From Rhizobium sophoriradicis (lineage in GTDB: Bacteria > Pseudomonadota > Alphaproteobacteria > Rhizobiales > Rhizobiaceae), in contig NZ_RQIH01000007.1 of assembly GCF_003939025.1 (NCBI RefSeq), forward strand, positions 308,349-372,348: 64,000 nucleotides of DNA, written 5' to 3'. The stretch's first letter is position 1. Each line of letters opens with the position of its first letter. Under the pieces are notes generated by a model. That model searched no databases and was not told where the DNA came from. It saw only the letters and a program-made list of their open reading frames with translations. Positions 1 through 9,156 of the stretch are shown in pieces. The translations under genes were made by a program, and so were the position numbers.

Positions 1-1001
1 GCTATAAGCTGTCCGACGACATCGAGGCCGAAATCGAGGAGCTGCTCGAAAAGGACCTGAGCACGCAGCTCGCCAAGTCCGACGACATTGGCCGCGCCAA
101 GCGCGTCGACGGCGTACATGACCGTTATATCGAACACGCCAAGCGCACCCTGCCGCGCGACGTGACGCTGCAGGGTCTACGGATTGCCATCGACTGCGCC
201 AACGGCGCCGCCTATAAGGTGGCGCCTGCCGTGCTCTGGGAGCTCGGCGCCGACGTCGTCACCATCGGCAACGAGCCGAACGGCACCAATATCAATCTCA
301 ATTGCGGCTCCACCAGCCCGGTTGCGCTGCAGAAGAAGGTCGATGAGGTGCGTGCCGATATCGGCATCGCGCTCGATGGCGACGCGGACCGCGTCATCAT
401 CGTCGATGAGAATGGTTCGATCGTCGACGGTGACCAGCTGATGGCCGTCATTGCCGAGAGCTGGGCCGAGAGCCAGCAGCTGCGTGGCAATGGCATCGTC
501 GCCACTGTCATGTCCAACCTCGGCCTCGAGCGCTTTCTCGACGACCGCGGCATGGCGCTCGCCCGCACGAAGGTCGGCGACCGTTATGTCGTCGAGCATA
601 TGCGCCAGCACAATTACAATGTTGGTGGCGAGCAGTCGGGCCATATCGTGCTGTCGGATTATGGCACGACGGGCGATGGCTTGGTTGCCGCACTGCAGAT
701 CCTTGCCGCCGTCAAGCGCACCGGCCGGACCGTCAGCGAGGTCTGCCGCCGCTTCGAGCCGGTGCCGCAGCTGCTGCGCAATGTCCGAATTAGCGGCGGC
801 AAGCCGCTGGAGGATATCCAGGTGCAGAAGGCAATCGCCGATGCCGAAGCCGAGCTTGCCAAGACCGGCCGGCTTGTCATCCGCCCCTCCGGCACCGAGC
901 CGCTGATCCGCGTCATGGCCGAGGGCGACGATCGCGCCCAGATCGAGCGCATCGTCAACGAGCTGATCGGGACGATCTCGAACGTCCGGACGGCCGCTTG
1001 A
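1..1001 (+). CDS. glmM: Phosphoglucosamine mutase, 3' part
   Basis: Converts glucosamine-6-phosphate to glucosamine-1-phosphate on the route to UDP-GlcNAc for peptidoglycan and LPS, in the cytoplasm. The reading frame is already open at base 3, so the gene is cut by the window edge and the N-terminal part with the phosphoserine loop is missing. What remains shows the metal-binding loop DGDADR (bases about 378-395), the sugar-binding motif GGEQSGH (about 627-647) and the C-terminal phosphate-binding motif RPSGTEP (about 880-902), in the order usual for alpha-D-phosphohexomutases. The first in-frame ATG, at 162, is internal: the conserved sequence continues upstream of it. The gene ends at TGA 999-1001 and is followed by a repeat-rich spacer. 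Confidence 0.95.
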   Translation, partial: YKLSDDIEAEIEELLEKDLSTQLAKSDDIGRAKRVDGVHDRYIEHAKRTLPRDVTLQGLRIAIDCANGAAYKVAPAVLWELGADVVTIGNEPNGTNINLNCGSTSPVALQKKVDEVRADIGIALDGDADRVIIVDENGSIVDGDQLMAVIAESWAESQQLRGNGIVATVMSNLGLERFLDDRGMALARTKVGDRYVVEHMRQHNYNVGGEQSGHIVLSDYGTTGDGLVAALQILAAVKRTGRTVSEVCRRFEPVPQLLRNVRISGGKPLEDIQVQKAIADAEAELAKTGRLVIRPSGTEPLIRVMAEGDDRAQIERIVNELIGTISNVRTAA

Positions 1002-1094
1002 TCCGGTGAGGCCACATTGGGCTCGACCCTAGGCTTGGCGACATTCATTGGGCGTTTGGGCTGATGCTTAGAGAATGAGCGAGGCACTCTCTTA

Positions 1095-1130
1095 AGCCCT
1101 CATCTTGAGGTGCCCCTCAGGATGAGGGCT
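1095..1130. repeat. Palindromic intergenic repeat, hairpin 1
   Basis: Two 15-base arms (1095-1109 and 1116-1130) are complementary except for one G-T pair. The arms begin AGCCCTCATC and end GATGAGGGCT. It lies 94 bp after glmM and has no T-tract, so it looks more like a dispersed rhizobial palindromic element than a terminator. Confidence 0.6.
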
Positions 1131-1235
1131 AAGGGCATGCCGTGTGGCTGATGGGCTGGTCGGCGTGCTTTGCTTGGGAAAATCGTTCGACACTACGCTC
1201 TACGGCAGAAAATCTAGCGCAAGTATCAGCCCATC

Positions 1236-1274
1236 CACCCTTCATTCCTGTGACGGGCACAGGAATGAAGGGTG
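1236..1274. repeat. Palindromic intergenic repeat, hairpin 2 (perfect 17-bp arms)
   Basis: Arm CACCCTTCATTCCTGTG (1236-1252), a five-base loop, then the exact reverse complement (1258-1274). It is the second of three hairpins between glmM and the outer-membrane protein gene. A perfect 17-bp stem with a 5-base loop and no following T-run is typical of a dispersed palindromic repeat. Confidence 0.7.
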
Positions 1275-1364
1275 TAGTAAGTGCCGGCCTAATGAAGCAC
1301 CCGTTGTGGTGTGTCTCTGTACGCTGACGGCGCGTTTGGCGAGAATGCCACCACACTCTCCGTC

Positions 1365-1387
1365 ATCCCAGGCCCTGAGCCTGGGAT
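1365..1387. repeat. Palindromic intergenic repeat, hairpin 3
   Basis: Arms ATCCCAGGC (1365-1373) and GCCTGGGAT (1379-1387) flank a five-base loop. It resembles the 'TCATCCCAGG...CCTGGGAT' elements I recall as common between rhizobial genes. Family membership was judged by eye only. Confidence 0.6.
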
Positions 1388-1839
1388 CCATGCGACTGCT
1401 GCTGCTGGATGCGGTGTGGATGCTCGGCTCAAGGCCGAGCAGGACGGAGGGTGGGGTGGGCAGGAGAAACCCATTCACAGCGCAGACGCCCGTGTCCGCG
1501 ACGCCATCCGCTAGCGAAGCCAGACAATGCCAGTCACGGCCTAAACTGACTTGGTGAGGGTGGGTGGGGCGAGCGTCCTCGCCAATGTATCACCCCTGGT
1601 GATGATCATATGCCGCGTCGCGGCTGGGCGAAGATTAAGGGAAGAGCTGGTGCGCTATCCAGCCAAGTGGTCTCGTCAGGTCGCAGCTTCGAAGACTTTT
1701 ACTGCGGCAATCCCTGTTTCCTAAAGTAAATAATCGTGGTTAAGCAGCTTTTAACGTTTCCCATTCATTATCCATCCGAAGCGTATCAGTTTGGCGGCGA
1801 TGTGTGCCTGCCGACGCAACGGATTTTGGAGTGGGATCC
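1388..1839. other. Spacer with no convincing gene
   Basis: About 450 bp between the repeat cluster and the outer-membrane protein gene. Short open frames here lack a ribosome-binding site and a recognisable protein pattern. The AT-richer stretch at about 1700-1790 probably holds the promoter of the downstream gene, but no clear -35/-10 pair was identified. Confidence 0.5.
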
Positions 1840-2676
1840 ATGAAAAGAAGCTTGTCCGGCATCTTGGCGGCATTGTTGATCGCGACAAACGCCTATTCCG
1901 CGGACTTCGCCCCTGCTGAGCCGATCCCGGAGCAGCCGCCGGAAGTGACGGTCACCGAGGCAACCGGCTGGTACCTGCGCGGCGATGTCGGTTATGCCTT
2001 CACCGATCTGCGGGGCGCCCGCTATTTCCAGGGCAGCAATGCGACGGAGGTCGATTTCGACGACGCTGACCTCGACGACGCATGGACGATCGGCGGCGGT
2101 GTCGGTTACCAGATCAACAGCTACCTGCGCACCGATCTGACCTTCGATTATCTCACCCAGGCCGATTTCCGCGGCTCGACGGTCGGTCAGTGCGGCTTCC
2201 CGCTGGTGGATTGCACCTCGAGCGACCGCTCTTCGCTGACGGCCTACACGCTGCTTGCCAACGCTTATGTCGATCTCGGCACCTACGGCTATGTCACGCC
2301 TTATGTCGGCGCCGGTATCGGCGGTTCCTACGTCAAGTGGAAGAACCTGCGCAACGTCGCCTGCGCCGATGACGGCAGCTTCTGCGACGATCAGGTTACT
2401 CATGGCGGCAAGGGCAACTGGCGCTTTACTTACGCCCTCATGGCCGGCGCCTCGGTCGACGTCACCTGCAACATCAAGGCCGATGTCGGCTACCGCTACC
2501 TGCATATCGACGGCGGCAACATGTTCGGCTATGCCGATAACGGCGGCCCGGGCCGCGACAAGGGTCTGAGCGTCCACGAAGCCCGCGTCGGTGCCCGCTA
2601 TCTCTTCGGCGGCTGCGCCCAGGCGAGCTACGAACCGCCGCCGGAAATCCCGCTGCAGCAGCCGGTCTACAAGTAA
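1840..2676 (+). CDS. Outer-membrane beta-barrel protein, Omp25/RopB-like
   Basis: A 278-residue envelope protein. A signal peptide (residues 1-20: MKR, hydrophobic core, cleavage after AYS-A) is followed by a proline-rich stretch (PAEPIPEQPPE) and then alternating aromatic/polar strands typical of the OmpA-like transmembrane barrel of rhizobial and Brucella Omp25/Omp31 proteins. The last barrel strand is near ARVGARYLF, followed by a short proline-rich tail. The ATG at 1840 was chosen over an in-frame GTG at 1804 because it gives a proper signal peptide and follows a purine-rich GGAGTGGGA. Four cysteines occur in two pairs in predicted loops. The gene stands alone and has its own terminator. 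The family is clear; any specific role such as membrane stability or symbiosis is inference. Confidence 0.85.
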   Translation: MKRSLSGILAALLIATNAYSADFAPAEPIPEQPPEVTVTEATGWYLRGDVGYAFTDLRGARYFQGSNATEVDFDDADLDDAWTIGGGVGYQINSYLRTDLTFDYLTQADFRGSTVGQCGFPLVDCTSSDRSSLTAYTLLANAYVDLGTYGYVTPYVGAGIGGSYVKWKNLRNVACADDGSFCDDQVTHGGKGNWRFTYALMAGASVDVTCNIKADVGYRYLHIDGGNMFGYADNGGPGRDKGLSVHEARVGARYLFGGCAQASYEPPPEIPLQQPVYK

Positions 2677-2694
2677 AGCCGAACCCTTCGCATG

Positions 2695-2726
2695 AAAAAG
2701 CCGCCCCGACCCGGGCGGCTTTTTTC
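2695..2726 (+). terminator. Rho-independent terminator after the outer-membrane protein gene
   Basis: A 12-bp stem (AAAAAGCCGCCC at 2695-2706 with GGGCGGCTTTTT at 2713-2724) and a six-base loop, running into T residues 18 bp after the stop codon. The A-rich left arm could also let it work in the reverse direction. Confidence 0.9.
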
Positions 2727-2739
2727 ATATCCGCCACCC

Positions 2740-2863
2740 CGTCTGCGTCAAAATATCTACCGGTTGCGACACTTCGATCTTGACTATGACGTCTCCGATC
2801 CATACACACGGCGGCGGGACACCCTTCCCCAACGAAGGGCTTTCTATCTGAGAGGATAGCATC
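2740..2863 (+). promoter_or_regulatory. serC-type structured 5' leader
   Basis: Two short hairpins sit just before the serC start: CCCTTC/GAAGGG (2822-2839, loop CCCAAC) and CTATC/GATAG (2844-2859, loop TGAGAG). The second overlaps the Shine-Dalgarno region GAGAGGA. Two hairpins close to the start of an alphaproteobacterial serC-serA pair match the published 'serC' cis-regulatory RNA motif found by comparative genomics, as I recall it. The ligand or signal is not known to me. The 5' limit is approximate. Confidence 0.6.
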
Positions 2864-4042
2864 ATGGCGAAGACCGCAAAGCCGGACATCCGTCCGCACA
2901 ATACCCATTTCTCTTCTGGCCCCTGCTCGAAGCGCCCCGGTTGGTCGCTCGAAGCCCTTTCCGACGCGGCCCTTGGCCGTTCGCACCGTGCGAAGGTCGG
3001 CAAGGCCAAGCTCAAGCAGGCGATCGACCTTACCCGTGAAATTCTCGAAGTGCCGGCGGATTACCGCATCGGCATCGTTCCGGCGTCCGACACCGGTGCC
3101 GTCGAAATGGCGCTCTGGTCGCTGCTCGGCGAACGCGGCGTCGACATGCTCGCCTGGGAAAGCTTCGGCGCCGGCTGGGTCACCGATGTCGTCAAGCAGC
3201 TGAAGCTCAAGGATGTGCGCAGGCTCGAAGCCGGTTACGGCGAGCTTCCCGATCTCTCCGCCGTCGATTTCGATCGCGACGTCGTCTTCACCTGGAACGG
3301 CACGACTTCGGGTGTGCGCGTGCCGAACGGCGATTTCATTCCCGCCGACCGTAAGGGCCTGACGATCTGCGATGCCACGTCGGCGGCTTTCGCGCAGGAA
3401 CTCGATTTCGCCAAGCTCGATGTCGTCACCTTCTCCTGGCAGAAGGTTCTGGGCGGCGAGGGCGCACATGGCGTCATCATTCTTTCGCCGCGCGCCGTCG
3501 AGCGCCTCACCACCTATACGCCGGCCTGGCCGCTGCCGAAGATCTTCCGCATGACCTCGGGCGGCAAGCTGACGGAAGGCATCTTCCAGGGCGAGACGAT
3601 CAATACGCCGTCGATGCTCTGCGTCGAGGACTATATCGATGCGCTGCTTTGGGCCAAGGAGCTCGGCGGCCTCAGGGCGCTGATCGGGCGCGCCGATGCC
3701 AATGCCAAGGTCATTCACGATTTCGTCGCGGCAAACGACTGGATCGCCAATCTCGCCGTCAAGGCGGAAACGGCCTCCAACACCTCCGTCTGCCTGAAGA
3801 TCGTCGACAAAGACATCGCGGCTCTCGACGCCGACGGCCAGGCGAATTTCGCCAAGGGCCTGGTCGGCCTCCTGGAAAAGGAAGGTGTCGCCTATGACAT
3901 CGGCCATTACCGCGACGCGCCGTCGGGGCTGCGCATCTGGGCGGGTGCTACGATCGAGGCGTCCGACATGCAGAAGCTGATGCCCTGGCTTTCCTGGGCC
4001 TTCGAAACGCAGAAGGCGCAGCTCGCTCAGGCGGCAGCTTGA
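2864..4042 (+). CDS. serC: Phosphoserine aminotransferase
   Basis: A PLP enzyme of 392 residues that converts 3-phosphohydroxypyruvate and glutamate to phosphoserine in serine synthesis. It is the alphaproteobacterial form (fold-type I, class V), with [17 protein letters not shown] near the N-terminus, an [10 protein letters not shown] segment in the PLP region and the Schiff-base lysine in [14 protein letters not shown] (about residues 190-203). The ATG at 2864 follows GAGAGGATAG inside the second leader hairpin. serA follows 81 bp downstream on the same strand, so the two steps of the pathway are probably co-transcribed. Confidence 0.95.
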   Translation: MAKTAKPDIRPHNTHFSSGPCSKRPGWSLEALSDAALGRSHRAKVGKAKLKQAIDLTREILEVPADYRIGIVPASDTGAVEMALWSLLGERGVDMLAWESFGAGWVTDVVKQLKLKDVRRLEAGYGELPDLSAVDFDRDVVFTWNGTTSGVRVPNGDFIPADRKGLTICDATSAAFAQELDFAKLDVVTFSWQKVLGGEGAHGVIILSPRAVERLTTYTPAWPLPKIFRMTSGGKLTEGIFQGETINTPSMLCVEDYIDALLWAKELGGLRALIGRADANAKVIHDFVAANDWIANLAVKAETASNTSVCLKIVDKDIAALDADGQANFAKGLVGLLEKEGVAYDIGHYRDAPSGLRIWAGATIEASDMQKLMPWLSWAFETQKAQLAQAAA

Positions 4043-4123
4043 CGTGATCGCATCCGGCTCCGCCACAGGGCGGAGCCCGCATCTCCATTCATTCATCGCT
4101 GAACACTTTTGAAGGAGGCCACA

Positions 4124-5719
4124 ATGGCACCTCGCGTTCTCGTATCCGACGAATTGTCGGAAACCGCCGTCCAGATTTTCCGCGACCGCGGCGTCGAAGT
4201 CGATTTCGAACCGCAGCTCGGCAAGGACAAGGATCGTCTGCTCGAAGTCATTGGCAAGTATGATGGCCTTGCCATCCGTTCCGCCACCAAGGTGACGGAA
4301 AAGATCATCGAAGGGGCGAAGAACCTCAAGGTTGTCGGCCGCGCCGGCATCGGCGTCGACAATGTCGATATCCCGGCTGCCTCGCGCCGCGGCATCATCG
4401 TAATGAACACGCCCTTCGGCAACTCGATCACCACGGCAGAACACGCGATCGCGCTGATGTTTGCCGTCGCCCGCCAGCTTCCCGCAGCCGATACCTCGAC
4501 GCAGGCCGGCAAGTGGGAGAAGTCGAAATTCATGGGTGTCGAGATCACCGGCAAGACGCTCGGCGTCATCGGCGCCGGCAATATCGGCTCGATCGTCTGC
4601 GCCCGCGCCATTGGCCTCAAGATGCATGTCGTCGCCTATGACCCGTTCCTTTCCAAGGAACGCGCCGAGGAAATGGGAGTCACCAAGGTCGAGCTGGACG
4701 AACTTTTCGCCCGGGCCGATTTCATCACGCTGCACGTGCCGATGACCGACAAGACGCGCGGCATCCTCAACAAGGAAGCGCTGGCAAAGACCAAGCCCGG
4801 TGTGCGCATCATCAATTGCGCCCGCGGCGGCTTGGTCGATGAAGCGGCCCTTGCAGAAGCGATCAAGTCCGGCCATGTCGCGGGTGCCGCCTTCGACGTC
4901 TTCGAGGTCGAGCCCGCCAAGGAAAGCCCGCTCTTCGGCCTTCCGAACGTCGTCTGCACGCCGCATCTCGGCGCTTCGACGACCGAAGCGCAGGAAAACG
5001 TCGCCCTGCAGGTGGCCGAACAAATGTCGGACTATCTCGTCAAGGGTGCGGTCTCCAACGCCATCAACATGCCGTCGATCACCGCGGAAGAAGCGCCGAT
5101 CCTGAAACCCTTCATCCGTCTTGCCGATGTTCTCGGCGCCTTTGTCGGCCAGGTCACCGAAGAGCCGATCAAGGAAATCGAGATCCTTTATGACGGCATC
5201 ACCGCCAACATGAACACGCGGGCGCTGACGAGTGCGGTGCTTGCCGGCCTCATCCGCCCGCAGGTCGCCGACGTCAACATGGTTTCGGCGCCGATCATGA
5301 TCAAGGAAAAGGGCATCGTTCTCTCCGAGGTCAAGCGCGACAAGACGGGTGTCTTCGACGGCTATATCAAGCTGACGGTGACGACCGAGAGCATGACACG
5401 TTCGATCGCCGGCACGGTGTTTTCGGACGGCAAGCCGCGCTTCATCCAGATCAAGGGCATCAATCTCGATGCCGATGTCGGCTCGCACATGATCTACATC
5501 ACCAATACCGACGTTCCTGGCATGATCGGCTTCATCGGCACGACGCTTGGTGGTGCCGGCGTCAACATCGCCAACTTCCAGCTCGGGCGCGACAAGCAGG
5601 GTGGCGACGCCATCGCGCTGCTCTATGTCGACGGCGAGGTGGAGGATGGCGTGCTCGAACAGCTGACGGCCCACCAGGCAATCCGCCAAGCAAAGCTGCT
5701 GACATTCAACATCGACTGA
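4124..5719 (+). CDS. serA: D-3-phosphoglycerate dehydrogenase
   Basis: Catalyses the first step of serine synthesis, oxidising 3-phosphoglycerate with NAD. 531 residues, the long form: a substrate/NAD domain with the Rossmann motif GVIGAGNIGSIV (about residues 147-158), NCARGGLVDEAAL with the active-site arginine, and the catalytic His in TPHLGAST. An allosteric-substrate-binding intervening domain comes next, then a C-terminal ACT domain (from about NLDADVGSHMIYITNTDVPGMIG) that normally mediates serine feedback. The ATG at 4124 is preferred to an in-frame TTG at 4109 because AAGGAGG lies seven bases upstream of it. It is the second gene of the serC-serA unit and ends at a strong terminator. 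Confidence 0.96.
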   Translation: MAPRVLVSDELSETAVQIFRDRGVEVDFEPQLGKDKDRLLEVIGKYDGLAIRSATKVTEKIIEGAKNLKVVGRAGIGVDNVDIPAASRRGIIVMNTPFGNSITTAEHAIALMFAVARQLPAADTSTQAGKWEKSKFMGVEITGKTLGVIGAGNIGSIVCARAIGLKMHVVAYDPFLSKERAEEMGVTKVELDELFARADFITLHVPMTDKTRGILNKEALAKTKPGVRIINCARGGLVDEAALAEAIKSGHVAGAAFDVFEVEPAKESPLFGLPNVVCTPHLGASTTEAQENVALQVAEQMSDYLVKGAVSNAINMPSITAEEAPILKPFIRLADVLGAFVGQVTEEPIKEIEILYDGITANMNTRALTSAVLAGLIRPQVADVNMVSAPIMIKEKGIVLSEVKRDKTGVFDGYIKLTVTTESMTRSIAGTVFSDGKPRFIQIKGINLDADVGSHMIYITNTDVPGMIGFIGTTLGGAGVNIANFQLGRDKQGGDAIALLYVDGEVEDGVLEQLTAHQAIRQAKLLTFNID

Positions 5720-5744
5720 GTTTCCTCCTCCCAAGGAAACAGAG

Positions 5745-5775
5745 AAACCCGGCGCGGGAAACGGCGCCGGGTTTT
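5745..5775 (+). terminator. Rho-independent terminator of serC-serA
   Basis: An 11-bp stem AAACCCGGCGC (5745-5755) with GCGCCGGGTTT (5764-5774), an eight-base loop and a short T-run, 26 bp after serA. The next gene is convergent, and the A-rich arm may serve it too. Confidence 0.85.
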
Positions 5776-5797
5776 CTGCGTCAGCAATGGGTATATT

Positions 5798-6064
5798 TCA
5801 GTGAGGCAAGCGCTTGCGGCGGACGATCTTGCCGAAACGGGCCCTATCGTCGTCAGCCTTGGTGCGATGAAGGAAGGCGCGCCTGCTGCCGTCGAGACCC
5901 TGGAAGAATTCGTCCCAGGAAATCTCCTCCTGCGTTTCCGAGGAAAAATCGACGCGGACGGTTTCGCTGTCGGTCGCGTCCTTGATGCGAGCGGGATGGC
6001 CGCCTCGCTCTTCGATCCAGTGTCTGATCCTGTTGTAATCCGCCGTCGTGCCGAACCTGGCCAT
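5798..6064 (-). CDS. Small conserved hypothetical protein
   Basis: 88 residues, soluble, with no signal peptide or membrane segment. The N-terminal part (ARFGTTADYNRIRHWIEERGGHPA) has a helical, tryptophan-containing pattern, followed by a possible small beta-rich segment (ETVRVDFSSE) and a basic C-terminus (KIVRRKRLPH). The ATG at 6064 was chosen because GGAGGG lies about five bases upstream; a longer in-frame extension to 6115 lacks such a site. I do not recognise the family beyond having seen similar short rhizobial proteins. It is convergent with serA. Confidence 0.6.
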   Translation of the reverse strand: MARFGTTADYNRIRHWIEERGGHPARIKDATDSETVRVDFSSETQEEISWDEFFQGLDGSRRAFLHRTKADDDRARFGKIVRRKRLPH

Positions 6065-6251
6065 GAAACCCTCCGCAGCATTCGATTGCGACATTGATGA
6101 CAGCAGCAAACGCATGATCGAAAGAATAGTTCCATAGGGCGATAATTATTCGCTCGACGATTTCCGGTTGAGCCGGTCGGTGCTCAAGCATTCGTTATTT
6201 TGAGAACGGCGGCCGGCGCGGCATAATGCACGGGCTGGAAGGAGGATGTAT

Positions 6252-6353
6252 ATGAAACGCTATTCATTCTCGATAATCGGACTGGCGTTCATGACCGCGG
6301 TCATCGCCAATCCAGGCATCGCATTCGCCTGCAACAAGCTGATCGGCACCTGA
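6252..6353 (+). CDS. 33-residue predicted secreted or membrane-anchored peptide
   Basis: ATG at 6252 follows GGAGG (about 6241-6245) at normal spacing. The product begins MKRYSFSIIGLAFMTAVIA, a basic start and a hydrophobic core, followed by NPGIAFACNKLIGT. It looks like a signal peptide with a very short mature part holding one cysteine. The context FAC is not a convincing lipobox. It is isolated on the + strand before mnmA. A weak hairpin (AAGGCG 6369-6374 with CGCCTT 6387-6392) follows 15 bp after the stop and runs into a pyrimidine-rich stretch. Function unknown. Confidence 0.5.
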   Translation: MKRYSFSIIGLAFMTAVIANPGIAFACNKLIGT

Positions 6354-6533
6354 GCCGCACCCCGCTTTAAGGCGTGGCCTCGGCCGCGCCTTTCCTTTCT
6401 CGCGGGCGAAACGATCGGCCGCCCGAAGCCGCCCCTTGCGTCCCGATACAATCCTTTCTATATCGATCGCTGATCGAAAGGCGGCCGATCCCGCCTGATA
6501 CAGCAATCCGCCGCAATTGCAGCGCAAGGGCGG

Positions 6534-7763
6534 ATGATGAGCGCGCAGAATTTGGCACCACCGTTGAACACACTGGATTTTGACAAGAAGCCGGAAGAGA
6601 CCCGTGTCGTCGTCGCCATGTCGGGCGGCGTCGATTCCTCCGTCGTGGCCGGCCTTCTCAAGCAGCAGGGTTACGACGTGCTCGGCATTACGCTGCAACT
6701 TTACGATCATGGCGCCGCCGTTCACCGCGCCGGGTCCTGCTGCGCCGGCCAGGATATCGACGATGCCCGCCGCGTCTGCGAAACGCTCGGCATTCCGCAT
6801 TATGTGCTCGATTACGAGAAGCGCTTTCGCGAGACGGTGATCAATCCCTTCGCCGAAAGCTATGTGGCAGGCGAAACGCCGATTCCCTGCGTCTCCTGCA
6901 ACCAGACCGTCAAGTTTGCCGATCTCCTGGCAACGGCCAAGGAACTCGGCGCCGATGCGCTGGCAACCGGCCATTATATCCGTTCGCGGCCGAACCCTTC
7001 GCCCGAACATCCCGGCGGCCGCGCGCTGTTCCGTCCGGCCGACGCCGACCGCGACCAGAGCTATTTCCTGTTCGCCACGACTCAGCAGCAGATCGACTAT
7101 CTGCGCTTTCCGCTCGGCGGCCTGCCGAAGGCCGAGACCCGCCGCCTTGCCGAAGAGATGGGCCTCGTCGTCGCCAAGAAGGCCGACAGCCAGGATATCT
7201 GCTTCGTGCCGCAGGGCAAATATTCCGATATCATCACCAAGCTGAAGCCGAATGCGGCGCTCGCCGGTGAGATCGTCCATCTCGACGGCCGCGTGCTTGG
7301 AAGCCATGAAGGCATCCTGCACTTCACCATCGGCCAGCGCCGCGGCATTGGCATCGCCACCGGCGAACCGCTCTACGTCGTCTATCTCGATGCCCGCTCG
7401 CGCCGCGTCATCGTCGGGCCGAAGGAGGCTCTGGAAACCCACCGCGTCTATCTGCGCGACGTCAACTGGCTGGGCGACGAAACGCTTGCGGAGGCCGCTT
7501 CCGGCGGCGGTTTTGCCTGCTACGCCAAAGTCCGATCGACACGGGCACCGGCACCCGCCGTGCTGCATGTCGATGCCACAGGCACCTATGTCGACCTGAC
7601 GGTCGGCGAGGCCGGCATTGCTCCCGGCCAGGCTTGCGCGCTTTATTCCGCACCCGGCGACGACGCCCGCGTCTTCGGCGGCGGTTTCATCGAGCGTTCC
7701 GAGCGTGAACCCTCGGCCGAGGCCTCGCTCAAGGCCCTCTTGGCCAGCCCCGTCGCCGCCTGA
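6534..7763 (+). CDS. mnmA: tRNA-specific 2-thiouridylase
   Basis: Thiolates U34 of the Lys, Glu and Gln tRNAs. 409 residues. The PP-loop signature [11 protein letters not shown] (about residues 29-39) binds ATP. The two catalytic cysteines are visible in the [10 protein letters not shown] segment (about residue 122) and in [13 protein letters not shown] (about residue 223). The C-terminal beta-barrel ([14 protein letters not shown] onward) is complete. The start at 6534 gives a short N-terminal extension; a later ATG (NTLDF) is possible. It is monocistronic, with a tRNA gene 137 bp downstream. Confidence 0.95.
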   Translation: MMSAQNLAPPLNTLDFDKKPEETRVVVAMSGGVDSSVVAGLLKQQGYDVLGITLQLYDHGAAVHRAGSCCAGQDIDDARRVCETLGIPHYVLDYEKRFRETVINPFAESYVAGETPIPCVSCNQTVKFADLLATAKELGADALATGHYIRSRPNPSPEHPGGRALFRPADADRDQSYFLFATTQQQIDYLRFPLGGLPKAETRRLAEEMGLVVAKKADSQDICFVPQGKYSDIITKLKPNAALAGEIVHLDGRVLGSHEGILHFTIGQRRGIGIATGEPLYVVYLDARSRRVIVGPKEALETHRVYLRDVNWLGDETLAEAASGGGFACYAKVRSTRAPAPAVLHVDATGTYVDLTVGEAGIAPGQACALYSAPGDDARVFGGGFIERSEREPSAEASLKALLASPVAA

Positions 7764-7817
7764 AATCGATAGGAGAGGGCGGGTGGCCAAGCCCCAGCGT
7801 TTTTCTCCATCATGCGC

Positions 7818-7847
7818 TTGACACAAAGCCGAAGCGCACCTTATAAG
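7818..7847 (+). promoter_or_regulatory. Sigma-70-type promoter of the tRNA-Met gene
   Basis: TTGACA (7818-7823) and TATAAG (7842-7847) are separated by 18 bp. The -10 lies 53 bp before the mature tRNA, as expected for a stable-RNA gene. Confidence 0.65.
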
Positions 7848-7900
7848 CCGCTCATCCCACGAGCCCGCAGCGCTTCGCGAGCAGGTATCGTTTGACCAGT

Positions 7901-7977
7901 GGCGGAGTAGCTCAGTAGGTCAGAGCAGAGGAATCATAATCCTTGTGTCGGGGGTTCAAATCCCTCCTCCGCTACCA
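7901..7977 (+). tRNA. tRNA-Met (CAT), elongator type
   Basis: A 77-nt cloverleaf with encoded CCA (7975-7977). The acceptor stem GGCGGAG pairs with CTCCGCT (one G-T pair). The D arm contains AGCTCAGTAGGTCAGAGC. The anticodon loop ATCATAA has CAT at 7935-7937 closed by GAGGA/TCCTT, and the T arm contains GGTTCAAATCC. The acceptor begins G-T rather than with the C-A mismatch of initiator tRNA. A lysidine-modified Ile tRNA also has CAT, but the body fits elongator Met. A T-rich stretch follows directly. Confidence 0.93.
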
Positions 7978-8113
7978 CACGTTTTTCTTCAAACACTTCT
8001 CAAGTGTGGGCTGATGGCCGCGCCTTTCGATGGCTTGGGCCGTACTCCTGCTTAGGAACTCCCTTGGGTAGCACGGTGCCGAAGTCTTGAGCCATATCGC
8101 TACCGCCGGAAGT

Positions 8114-9156
8114 TCATTCAGTCGGTTTCTCATTCATGTCGAAGACCGCCGCATTGTCCTGGATTTCACGGAGGCCCTTATAGGATGCATGGCGCAAACT
8201 GCCGTCATCGGTCCATCCGCGAAACTCGATCTCCGCAATCAATGTCGGCTGGGCGAAGACCAGGTTCTTGCCCTTGAGTGCTACAGCCGGCCGCTTGGTT
8301 CTGATCTTATCGAGTGACATGCGCAGGTACGCCGCATCCCTGGCATTAAACCCGGTTCCAACCGAGCCGACATAGACCCAGTCACGCTCCTTGCGCACTG
8401 CAAGAAGCAGGCTGCCGATCCCACCGCGCGCAACGGTCGACTGCTCGTAGCCGACGATCATGAAGCTTTCGCTCTGGACACATTTGATCTTCAGCCAGTC
8501 GCCGGTGCGGCCGGAGCGATAGGGCTGATCCCGATGCTTGGCGATGATGCCCTCGATCCCCATCGAGCAGGCATTCGCCAGAAGCTCGGCGCCATCGCCA
8601 AAGACTTCGTCCGACAGCCGAATTGCGCCGGTGACGCCATCGAGAAAATCTTCCAGCAGGTGGCGGCGGACTGAGAGTTCCGTTCCCGTCAGATCATGGC
8701 CGTCAAAATAGAGAAGGTCGAACGCCATGAACACGGACTCCGTCGACGCGCGTTTCCCACCCCGTCCACCGAGCGAGCGCTGCAGGGCGCCAAAATCCGA
8801 ATGCCCTCCTTGTCGAGCACGACCGCTTCGCCATCAAGGATGGCGGTTCCGACGCCGAGCTTCCTCGCCGCCTCGGCGATCGTCGGAAACCGGTGCGTCC
8901 AATCGTGGCCGCCGCGGGTGATGATCCGCACGCCTTTGGGTTCGAGGTGAATGGCAAGTCGATAGCCGTCCCATTTCACCTCAAATGCCCAATCCGGTCC
9001 ATTGGGCGGCACCTTCTTCAGCAGCGCCAGGCATGGCTCCACTCGATCGGGCATCGGGTCGAACGGGAGATGAGGCTGTGTGGGATCGCGCGGCCGCGCC
9101 GGCTTCGACTTGAGAAGGTGCGCGTCCTGGAGCAACGGTTTGGCACGACGGGTCAT
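8114..9156 (-). pseudogene. ligD: ATP-dependent DNA ligase (LigD ligase domain), frameshifted
   Basis: A stand-alone ligase of the bacterial NHEJ family that seals breaks held by Ku. Reading from 9156, the first frame carries motif I (EVKWDGYR, the adenylated lysine) and motif III (ILDGEAVVLD), then runs out of family pattern just after DKEG. The frame with motif IIIa (MAFDLLYFDGHDL), motif IV (EGIIAKHRD), motif V (WLKIKC) and the OB-fold end resumes one base shifted. The continuation DFGALQRSLGGRGGKRAS is found in the second frame from about 8797, so one base is missing at about 8797-8804. Repaired, the gene would encode about 347 residues with every motif. The start ATG overlaps the upstream ku stop (ATGA). 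It could be a true mutation or a sequencing error; no other lesion is visible. Confidence 0.8.

Noticed and set aside
2474..5734. Very long open frame (1086 codons) on the minus strand opposite the outer-membrane protein gene, serC and serA
   Set aside because: It is a shadow of GC-rich coding DNA: the protein has no domain pattern, and three well-supported genes occupy the other strand.
7901..7977. tRNA gene as an attachment site for an integrated element
   Set aside because: No integrase gene and no repeat of the tRNA 3' end were seen downstream; the neighbouring ku/ligD genes look resident.
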